Below, in pieces: positions 14,758-20,509 of a DNA stretch of 20,509 nt. The translations under genes and the position numbers were made by a program. Position 1 is the stretch's first letter. Each line of letters begins with the position of its first letter. Source of the DNA: CAZOYN01 sp964584135 (GTDB lineage Bacteria > Patescibacteriota > Saccharimonadia > Saccharimonadales > UBA4665); contig CAZOYN010000013.1 in assembly GCA_964584135.1 (NCBI GenBank), positions 1 through 20,509 on the forward strand, written 5' to 3'. The notes below the pieces were generated by a model. It saw nothing but the letters and a program-made list of their open reading frames with translations. It did no database searches and was not told the DNA's origin.

Positions 14758-15971
14758 GAAGTGCCCGAGTGGTTATTGCCGTTCTCTTGATACTCTGCTT
14801 GCTATTTATCGGCCCTTCCAAAGCATTGGCAGACGCCGTAACATGTCCGGATACGATTTCAGGGGCGGACTGCGCGTCCATTTACGGGACGTGGGTAAAC
14901 TGGGTAGCCTCGGGTGCTGGAGGGTCTTGCGGCAGCACGGCCTTAAACCTAACCGGGAACGATAATGAGCAAAAAATCTTTAACTACTATATTGGCCGGG
15001 GTTTGGGAGCTATACAGGCAGCAGCTATTGATGGGAATTATGGGCAAGAGTCTCACTGGAACCCTAGCGACAGCGGAGGCTACCTGGCACAGTGGGGAGG
15101 AGGTAGGTTAGCGGCCCTAGAGGCGTTTGCCCAACAAGCTAACCTGCCAGTTACTGACTTGGGCGTCCAGTTAGACTTTTCTTGGCACGAGCTAACAACT
15201 AGCTACAAAGACGTTTTAACGAATGTAAAAAACGCCACCACTATCGAAGACGCGACCAAGCAGTTCATGGGGCCAAATCCCGCACCCATACCAGGCTATC
15301 CGGAGGCCGTGGGTGGTGGCTACGAAAACCCCGGGGTGCCACAGCTCCAAAACCGTATCGCTTACGCCCAGGACGCGTTGGCCAGATACGGCACAGCAAG
15401 CAACGGCACTGTGGTAACAGGCAGTTCAGCTTGCAGCGGTTTTGTGAACTGCAGTTCATCAGGCAATGTAACTACAGGGCTTAGTAAAGTTCGCGGGGAT
15501 GTTGTATGCATAGCCAAACAAGAGCTGGTTCTTTGGCAAAATCCAGATGTCCAGAAAAGCGAACTCTGCAAACGCTATGGCGCAGGCAATGCACCGGGTG
15601 GTTGGTGTGAAGAATGGTGCGCGGACTTTGTGAGCTGGGTATACGAAAAGGCGGGCTACCCGCTGCAGCCAGACCCCGGCTGGAGAGTCCCAGGCGTCGT
15701 TGGCATCCAACAAATTGGCGAAGAAAATGTTAGCTTCCATTATCACGCTATCGGAGGTTACACGCCCCGGCCGGGCGACATAGCTATCCACTTAATTGGC
15801 GAGCAGCACGTAAATATAGTGATAAGTGTCTCTGGCAACACGCTGACTTTAATTGGTGGTGATCAGGGCGGGCCAAACTACGGTGGACCAAATAGTACTT
15901 CTTCTGTTTCCGAGTACACTAAAACCGGTTTTGACTCAGACGGTATTGTCGGCTATGTTTCGCCTGATTAA
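14754..15971 (+). CDS. Secreted bifunctional peptidoglycan hydrolase: phage-lysozyme-like plus CHAP
   Basis: The 405-aa product has a signal peptide (about 1-28, ending ALADA). A lysozyme-like domain of the phage-tail type follows (about 65-210), with NYGQESHWNP and the likely catalytic Glu99. A CHAP amidase/endopeptidase domain follows (about 245-400), with Cys289 in EEWCADFVSW, His352 in EQHVNIVIS, and GGDQG near 370 as the third region. This two-enzyme layout matches the VirB1-like wall hydrolases of Gram-positive T4SS. It could open local peptidoglycan for the apparatus, or attack a partner cell's wall. The frame is open from 14694, but the ATG at 14754 begins the signal peptide and overlaps the previous stop as ATGA. 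Confidence 0.9.
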   Translation: MRSARVVIAVLLILCLLFIGPSKALADAVTCPDTISGADCASIYGTWVNWVASGAGGSCGSTALNLTGNDNEQKIFNYYIGRGLGAIQAAAIDGNYGQESHWNPSDSGGYLAQWGGGRLAALEAFAQQANLPVTDLGVQLDFSWHELTTSYKDVLTNVKNATTIEDATKQFMGPNPAPIPGYPEAVGGGYENPGVPQLQNRIAYAQDALARYGTASNGTVVTGSSACSGFVNCSSSGNVTTGLSKVRGDVVCIAKQELVLWQNPDVQKSELCKRYGAGNAPGGWCEEWCADFVSWVYEKAGYPLQPDPGWRVPGVVGIQQIGEENVSFHYHAIGGYTPRPGDIAIHLIGEQHVNIVISVSGNTLTLIGGDQGGPNYGGPNSTSSVSEYTKTGFDSDGIVGYVSPD

Positions 15972-15986
15972 AGTTTAAGGAGTACT

Positions 15987-16769
15987 ATGCGACCGATTAT
16001 TTCATCAAGACTTACAAGATCGATTATTGTCTTACTATTGCTCAGCGTATGCGTGTGGGGAGGTCTAGCCTATTACGATTCTCTGCACTTCCATGTTGTA
16101 AGCACCACCCCATCAACCAGAAATGTCTCCAGTATTGCTCCATTTTTCGATATTAACTTTAACCGCCCGCTTTCAGGTGAAGGACTGGCGATCACTTCGG
16201 ATCCCAACATCATTAAAACCTATAAGATTTCAGGCAAATCAATAATCGTTTCCCTTAATGCTTCCATGCAACTTAATAGCATATACACAATTACCGTTAG
16301 CCATATCTCTGACTTGAAGGGTGATTCTCTTTCTAGTCTCGTTTTCAGCTTCAAGGCTCAGGACATTCCTTACCAAGACCTGCCCAAGGACCAACAACAA
16401 GTGCTCTTATCCCGACAAACAGTTAAGCTAAATACAAGAAACTCACTAACCTATACCGGACTTGATAGTTTCGTAAACTATGGCCTCTCGACATCCCAAC
16501 TTGAGGGACTGAAGCAAACCCTCTTTTTGTTCTATCAAACAACGAGCAAGGAGGCATACAGCTTGAGCCTGAAGGGCGTGACCGCGGTGCCCCACGATCC
16601 CAACAGCTCTAGCATCGCAGACACTATTAATTTCACTGTGGGGCTGGGTAAAACCAGTTACTCTGCAAAATTAAGTTATATTGGCCTAAACGATATTGAG
16701 TTGTACGTATATAATGCAGCCGGCGTCCAAGTCTATGACTCGGGGCTTATTGATGGTAGCAACCTCTAG
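15987..16769 (+). CDS. Membrane-anchored Ig-like (Big_5-type) protein
   Basis: The 260-aa product has an N-terminal anchor (about 12-30) and then a beta-rich domain (about 35-125). Its pattern (TTPSTRNVSSIAPFFDINFNRPL) matches bacterial Ig-like Big_5/SbsA-type domains, which start with a 'P..G...V....I...F..P' rule. A second beta-rich region (about 130-260) has no motif I recognise. AAGGAG lies 5 nt before the ATG, 15 nt after the hydrolase, so they share an operon. It is likely an extracytoplasmic structural or adhesion part of the same system. Its stop codon overlaps the convergent gene's stop in CTAG. Confidence 0.7.
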   Translation: MRPIISSRLTRSIIVLLLLSVCVWGGLAYYDSLHFHVVSTTPSTRNVSSIAPFFDINFNRPLSGEGLAITSDPNIIKTYKISGKSIIVSLNASMQLNSIYTITVSHISDLKGDSLSSLVFSFKAQDIPYQDLPKDQQQVLLSRQTVKLNTRNSLTYTGLDSFVNYGLSTSQLEGLKQTLFLFYQTTSKEAYSLSLKGVTAVPHDPNSSSIADTINFTVGLGKTSYSAKLSYIGLNDIELYVYNAAGVQVYDSGLIDGSNL

Positions 16770-17401
16770 TCGGCCGTTGTTTCTATCGTAAGCGCTTCGA
16801 GACGCTTTAGGTCATCTGGCGGTAATGCGCCGTTTTGGTCAAACCCTTTAACAGCGACATCGTAACCATTATCCATATAACACGTTATGTAAGCTCCGGA
16901 CAGCCAACATTTTTTGCCGTCAATAGTCATGATTGGCTGTCCGACAGGCACATACTCGCCATTTGGGTCAGCGCTAACGCTATTGAATACCGCTGCTTGG
17001 GTGCCAGATGAGGTCCATTCAACTTGGTTGACTGTCCCTTCGGGCTTCTGGGCGGGCGCACAAGTAACCGCAGTTTGGAGAATAGAGCGCACTGCTTTTG
17101 AAAGTGTTGTGTCTGCGCAAAAGTTAGCGTTTGCATTAAACCTTGTGTTTTCAACAACTGGTGCTGGGCTCGAGCTGGTGGGAGTTGCCGTGGGGCTGGG
17201 CGTTTGCTCTTGTGCCGTAGGTTGTGGCCCGGGTGAAGGGTTATTGTGATGTGGTCTTGTTCCAGCATAAATACCGACACCGAGCGCTACAGCTGCTGCG
17301 GTTGAACCGACGCCTATTAAACGGCGTCGAGAACGACGTCGTGGTCGGTGGCTAAAGTCCTCGGGTGTCTTATGACGTATTGGATGCTTCGCTAGTAACA
17401 C
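16766..17401 (-). CDS. Unrecognised membrane-anchored protein with Pro/Thr-rich stalk, next to recF
   Basis: The 211-aa product has a very basic N-terminus (RPRRRSRRR, 19-27), one short helix (28-46), a Pro/Ser/Thr-rich stalk (about 50-85) and a C-terminal outside domain with four cysteines (in NFCAD, TCAPA, KKCW, TCYM), suggesting two disulfides. I know no family for the domain. The SRRRLIG start of the helix resembles a Tat signal (SRRxLI), but an uncleaved anchor is equally likely. The start is GTG at 17401, supported by AAGGAG six nt upstream. An ATG start is not available nearby. It is 83 nt after recF on the same strand and tail-to-tail with the Ig-like gene. Confidence 0.75.
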   Translation of the reverse strand: MLLAKHPIRHKTPEDFSHRPRRRSRRRLIGVGSTAAAVALGVGIYAGTRPHHNNPSPGPQPTAQEQTPSPTATPTSSSPAPVVENTRFNANANFCADTTLSKAVRSILQTAVTCAPAQKPEGTVNQVEWTSSGTQAAVFNSVSADPNGEYVPVGQPIMTIDGKKCWLSGAYITCYMDNGYDVAVKGFDQNGALPPDDLKRLEALTIETTAD

Positions 17402-17484
17402 CGCAAACTCCTTTAACTATAAAAAACTCCTAAACTAACTTTATCACAAATTGTCAAATTATTCTAGTGATATAGCTTACAAGA
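17402..17484 (-). promoter_or_regulatory. 83-bp AT-rich gap after recF with weak promoter and SD
   Basis: On the minus strand there is a perfect TTGACA (17457-17452), but no good -10 at 16-18 nt. The best downstream choices (TTTAGG at 17, TATAGT farther away) are poor or badly spaced. AAGGAG just before the GTG is clear. No hairpin with a T-run is seen, so recF may read through into the next gene. Confidence 0.28.
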
Positions 17485-18543
17485 TTAGCCGCCAAGCGGA
17501 ATGATATTACACTGCTCGGTGAAATGCTGCAGCACAATGTCAGCGTCAGTAGTAGTTATAAAAGTTTGGTAGGGTGCCAGGTGTTCGGTGAGGGCCCGTC
17601 GCCGGGCGCCGTCAAGTTCGCTGAAGACGTCATCCAGCAAGAGCAGGGGGGTTTGCCCGCGCGCAGCTTCTATAACCTGTAAGTCGATGATTTTGAGGGC
17701 TAAAACCAGGGTGCGGGTTTCACCGCGGGAGGCGGTTTCGCTGGCTGGGTGGCCATCAAACAGGACTGCCAGGTCTTCGCGGTGCGGGCCGCTGGCCGTG
17801 AAGCCGCGAGCCATATCTAAATCGGCTGAGGCCGCTAGTTTTTTGAGCAGCTGGCTTTCGTAGTTTTCGCCCGGCCACTGCGCTTCGTAAGCCAGGCTGA
17901 CCTTGGTTTTGCCGTGGGATAAATCTTTATAGAGTTTGCCGATTTTTGCGTTGATCTCGTGAGCCAGCGCCAAGCGCCCGCGGACAATTTGCCCGGCCAG
18001 TTCGCTCAGCCGCACATCCCAAGGGAAGAGTTGCGCAGCGGCCTGGTTGCCGTGCCGTTTGAGCAGGGCATTGCGTTGGGCGAGCGTCCGCTTATATTGC
18101 CGGCGCAGGCTACCGTAGCCAATCTGGGTTTGCTCTAATAAATCATCTAGATAGGTGCGGCGCAATTCTGGTGACCCGGTGAGTAATTGTAGATGGTTTG
18201 GCTCGAATAATACCACCGGCAGACTGTGCAATAAGCCCAGCCGCTTGTAGACTTTGCCGTCGAACTCAAAGGTCTTGGATGGGAGGGGCTCCAGCACCAG
18301 TTTCATGGTGCGCTGCGCGTCGTTGGCCATATGGGCGTCCAAACGGGCCCACGGTCGTTTAAAATGCACTAGGTCGGCGTCTTTAGCCCGGTAGGAACTG
18401 CCGCGGGCCAGCACTAGCACCGCTTCCAGCAGGTTGGTTTTGCCGCTAGCATTCGGCCCGACAATAATATTGACGCCGGGGCTTAGTTCAAACGAGCTAT
18501 CGTCGTAGGAGCGGAAGTGTTGCAGGCGCAGATCGGTGATCAT
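17485..18543 (-). CDS. recF: DNA replication/repair protein RecF
   Basis: The 352-aa product is an SMC-like ATPase of normal RecF length. It starts with the typical ITDLRLQHFRSYDDSSF. Walker A is GPNASGKT at 29-36, ASRGETRTLVLALK gives the ABC signature region, and Walker B is PLLLLDDVFSELD at 299-311. RecF with RecO and RecR loads RecA at gapped DNA. It begins 9 nt after dnaN and has no SD, so it is probably read from the dnaN transcript. The dnaA-dnaN-recF order is the classic origin-linked arrangement. Confidence 0.96.
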   Translation of the reverse strand: MITDLRLQHFRSYDDSSFELSPGVNIIVGPNASGKTNLLEAVLVLARGSSYRAKDADLVHFKRPWARLDAHMANDAQRTMKLVLEPLPSKTFEFDGKVYKRLGLLHSLPVVLFEPNHLQLLTGSPELRRTYLDDLLEQTQIGYGSLRRQYKRTLAQRNALLKRHGNQAAAQLFPWDVRLSELAGQIVRGRLALAHEINAKIGKLYKDLSHGKTKVSLAYEAQWPGENYESQLLKKLAASADLDMARGFTASGPHREDLAVLFDGHPASETASRGETRTLVLALKIIDLQVIEAARGQTPLLLLDDVFSELDGARRRALTEHLAPYQTFITTTDADIVLQHFTEQCNIIPLGG

Positions 18544-18552
18544 GCGTCTATT

Positions 18553-19644
18553 TTAGCTCTTGAGCGGCATGATGATATGCAGGTAATCATCATTGGCCGG
18601 ATCGCGCAGCAAGGTAGCTTCTAGTTTGCCATTAAACCCAAAGCTAACTTCCTCGCCAATAAGCGCCCCGAGGGCATCAATAAGATAGCGCGAATTCAGC
18701 GTAATGCTACCGCTGCCAGTGACTTTGGCGTCAGCCGTGGCGGTGTTTTCGCCCAGCTGGGAGGCCACCGAGCGAATGCTCAGCTTCTGGCTCTTTTCAT
18801 CAACTTCAATCGTCACGCTGCCGGCACTTTCGCGGGCGAATAGGCTGGAGACTTTGGTGACATTTAACAGGTCGGCGCGCTTCAAAAGAGCCTTGGTGGC
18901 AAAGCTGGCCGGAACGAGCTTCCGGTAGTCTGGGTACTTACCCTCAACCAGGCGGGTTACCAACTGCACATCGCCAACCTGGAACAGCACTTGTTGCTCG
19001 TCATGGGTGACTTGCACGGTTTCATCGCCGTCACCCAGCACCCGCAGCAAATCGTGCATAGCCGAGGCAGGGATGAGTAATTGCACGTCTTCTTTGTTGG
19101 TGCCCAGGCGCTTTTCGGTCAGGCGGTAGCTGTCAGTGGCAGCCATGTACAGTTTGCCGTCCTGAGTGTGTAGCAACACTCCTGTTAAAACAGGGCGCGT
19201 TTCGTCGTTGCTGGCGGCAAACACCACTTGCTGCAGGCCCTTCTTCAAAACAGCACCACTCACAGACCAGCTTTTGCCAGCACTGATGGCTGGCATAACA
19301 GGGAAGTCGTCGGCCACAATGCCGTTAACCACAGAGTTGTATTGATCGGTGGTAACGTGCAGTTTGGTGTCTTCCAGTTTGAGTTCAATTACGCCGTCAG
19401 GGAGGCTGCCCACAAAGTCCTGCATTAGGCGGGCAGGAACGGTAATGGAACCTTCTTCGGTAACCTTCCCGCCGATGTAATGGGTAATGGCAATATCTAG
19501 GTTAGTAGCCGACAGACTTAAGCGATTATTATCAGTTTTAATTAACACGTTAGCTAGGATGGGTAGGGTACCGCGGCTGTTAGCCACACGGGCGACCGCA
19601 TTAAGCGCCCGGTTAAGGTTTTCTTGGGTGACTTGAAGTTTCAT
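18553..19644 (-). CDS. dnaN: DNA polymerase III beta sliding clamp
   Basis: The 363-aa product has the usual clamp length and three repeated domains of about 120 residues. Characteristic stretches include RGTLPILANVLIKT, LSATNLDIAI, RPVLTGVLLH, MAATDSYRLTEKR and the C-terminal HIIMPLK. It forms a ring that tethers DNA polymerase III to DNA. AGGAGG lies seven nt before the ATG, the best SD of the window. The gap upstream, to dnaA, is the putative origin, so its promoter must lie in or near the origin. A 6-bp palindrome (19667-19681) sits just before it. Confidence 0.97.
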   Translation of the reverse strand: MKLQVTQENLNRALNAVARVANSRGTLPILANVLIKTDNNRLSLSATNLDIAITHYIGGKVTEEGSITVPARLMQDFVGSLPDGVIELKLEDTKLHVTTDQYNSVVNGIVADDFPVMPAISAGKSWSVSGAVLKKGLQQVVFAASNDETRPVLTGVLLHTQDGKLYMAATDSYRLTEKRLGTNKEDVQLLIPASAMHDLLRVLGDGDETVQVTHDEQQVLFQVGDVQLVTRLVEGKYPDYRKLVPASFATKALLKRADLLNVTKVSSLFARESAGSVTIEVDEKSQKLSIRSVASQLGENTATADAKVTGSGSITLNSRYLIDALGALIGEEVSFGFNGKLEATLLRDPANDDYLHIIMPLKS

Positions 19645-19699
19645 AAACTGCCTCCTAAAACAAAATAAGTATGTAATACTTCGTTATGGTTATTGGTAT

Positions 19700-19708
19700 T
19701 GTGGATAG
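19700..19708 (-). promoter_or_regulatory. DnaA box, 8 of 9 consensus
   Basis: TGTGGATAG on the plus strand is the complement of CTATCCACA and matches TTATCCACA at eight of nine positions. It lies beside the AT-rich part of the gap, a common position for a high-affinity box. Confidence 0.6.
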
Positions 19709-19740
19709 TGGGTAAAACTAGGTTATTAACAGATATAATT

Positions 19741-19836
19741 GGCTGCCAAAGGCTGTGTAGAACCAGGTAGGCAAGGCGAGTAAAAAGCTGTGGGTTTTGA
19801 ACAGGTGTTGTGTGGCTGCCAACAAGGCCTGTGTAG
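19741..19836 (+). repeat. Iteron-like direct repeats carrying relaxed DnaA boxes
   Basis: Copy 1 (19741-19760) and copy 2 (19814-19836) share GGCTGCCAA, then a short variable gap, GGC and TGTGTAG. Their starts are 73 bp apart, close to seven helix turns. Each ends in a TGTGTAG box, and further TGTG motifs lie between them at 19789 and 19811. This looks like an ordered DnaA-binding array. Confidence 0.55.
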
Positions 19837-19902
19837 TAGCCTGCTGGTTGGGCACAGTTTGTAACCGCGCTTTGCACAACTCGCCCACAGGCTTTAAACA
19901 AG

Positions 19903-20509
19903 TTACACATATAAGTGTTCCTTAATTTCGGCGATCGCCATGCGTAAACCGGCGTCCTGGCTAGCTTCTTTGGCGATCTTTTCAACCGAGTGGATGGCGG
20001 TGGTGTGGTCTTTGCGCCCTAATTCCCTGGCGATCTTGGGGAAGCTAAGGTGCAGCTCGCTCCGGAGCATATACATGGCGATTTGCCGGGGCACCACGAT
20101 GTCTTTATCGCGCTTAGGGCCCAGGATGTCATCCATTGGCACCTGGAAGTGCCGGGCGGTGCGCTCAATAATCTGTTTGGCACTTAAGTGTTTGGGCCGT
20201 ACACGGCTCACATTGAGTTGGCCTTTAGCGATGGCTAAATCGGGTACGATGCCGCGCATTTCACAGTAAGCCAGCAGTTGGTTTAAGGCGCCTTCCAATT
20301 CACGAATGTTGTTCTGGAAATTGCTGGCCAGGTACTCAACCACATCTGTTGGCAGCTCCATTTCGTGCTCCAGGGCCTTGGTCTGCACAATGGCACAACG
20401 GGTTTCAAAATCAGGGACTTGCATGTCGATGCTCATGCCCCAGCTCAAACGCGAGCGCAGCCGGTCTTCGATAGTCGGGATGTCTTTTGGTGGCTTGTCA
20501 GAACTGATA
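19903..20509 (-). CDS. dnaA: Chromosomal replication initiator DnaA, C-terminal part, truncated by window end
   Basis: About 201 C-terminal residues are present; the frame stays open to the window edge. Visible are the end of the AAA+ domain III (SSDKPPKDIPTIEDRLRSRL, then sensor 2 in NIRELEGALNQLL) and domain IV, the DNA-binding helix-turn-helix, with the DnaA signature around RELGRKDHTTAIHSVEKI. DnaA binds DnaA boxes, melts oriC and loads helicase. The stop is followed by the putative origin. An internal ATG at 20448 is not the true start, because conserved DnaA sequence continues upstream of it. Confidence 0.97.
   Translation of the reverse strand, partial: ISSDKPPKDIPTIEDRLRSRLSWGMSIDMQVPDFETRCAIVQTKALEHEMELPTDVVEYLASNFQNNIRELEGALNQLLAYCEMRGIVPDLAIAKGQLNVSRVRPKHLSAKQIIERTARHFQVPMDDILGPKRDKDIVVPRQIAMYMLRSELHLSFPKIARELGRKDHTTAIHSVEKIAKEASQDAGLRMAIAEIKEHLYV

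Larger units (their letters stand above)
19645..19902. other. Putative replication origin (oriC) between dnaA and dnaN
   Basis: This 258-bp gap has no credible gene. It holds one near-consensus DnaA box, several relaxed TGTG-type boxes and their complements (TTGCACAA near 19872, CCCACA near 19884), and a direct repeat. The dnaN-proximal third (about 19655-19740) is AT-rich and could be the unwinding element. A palindrome AAGTAT-GTA-ATACTT lies at 19667-19681. The dnaA-dnaN spacer is a common bacterial oriC site. The composition fits, but strand-bias data are not available here. Confidence 0.65.

Noticed and set aside
16869..16877. TTATCCATA, a near-consensus DnaA box
   Set aside because: It is isolated inside a coding region with no neighbouring boxes or AT-rich element.
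19641..19985. 114-aa minus-strand reading frame across the dnaA-dnaN gap
   Set aside because: It overlaps the end of dnaA in another frame, has no SD or recognisable domain, and spans the DnaA-box array.
1..20509. Alternative genetic code with TGA read as Gly, as in Gracilibacteria or Absconditabacteria
   Set aside because: TGA ends several genes at expected places with ATGA overlaps, and the long genes have no in-frame TGA.
1..20509. CRISPR array, insertion sequence or integrase
   Set aside because: No regularly spaced repeats, transposase or recombinase product, or terminal repeats flanking the cluster were seen.

Overview
The window looks like the replication-origin region of a Patescibacteria/CPR bacterium, most likely a Saccharibacteria (TM7) member. 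This rests on the gene set, not on a database match. dnaA, dnaN and recF lie in the canonical order next to a type IV secretion (T4SS)-like cluster of the kind known from CPR genomes, with TrbC/VirB2-like small membrane proteins, a PrgI-family protein and a VirB4 ATPase. The standard bacterial code fits: TGA is used as a stop in several genes, including ATGA overlaps, and the long genes have no in-frame TGA.

Layout, left to right. Positions 1-875 (minus strand) hold the 5' part of a tRNA-Ser with an extended -10 promoter, a long imperfect inverted repeat, and a comF-type phosphoribosyltransferase. Divergent overlapping promoters with a small palindrome at 934-996 separate comF from a plus-strand Hsp20 gene, which ends at a strong bidirectional terminator (1531-1559). 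Positions 1578-3990 (minus) hold six tandem, divergent TrbC/VirB2-like pilin-type genes with overlapping or nearly touching ends. The last gene has its own promoter. Positions 4055-16769 (plus) hold eight genes: a small NTF2-like membrane protein (VirB8-like candidate), a 1177-aa VirB6/TrbL-like polytopic protein with a large ectodomain, a PrgI (VirB3-like) protein, a TraC/VirB4-N-like protein, the VirB4 ATPase, an unrecognised 877-aa membrane protein, a secreted lysozyme-like plus CHAP peptidoglycan hydrolase, and a membrane-anchored Ig-like (Big_5-type) protein. Positions 16766-20509 (minus) hold an unrecognised anchored protein, recF, dnaN, a 258-bp putative oriC, and the C-terminal part of dnaA, which runs off the window.

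Together the central genes could build an envelope-spanning apparatus: an energising ATPase (VirB4), inner-membrane channel parts (PrgI, VirB6-like), a bitopic assembly factor (NTF2-like), several pilin-type subunits, and a hydrolase to open the cell wall. No VirD4 coupling protein, VirB11 or relaxase is visible, so a conjugation role is not supported from this window. A surface-appendage, DNA-uptake or host-contact role is possible, but is inference.

Several cluster genes have a -10-like hexamer ending only 6-8 nt before the start codon and no usable Shine-Dalgarno (SD) sequence, which suggests leaderless mRNAs. If oriC is at 19.65-19.90 kb and replication is bidirectional, the whole 12.7-kb plus-strand block is transcribed head-on to the replication fork.
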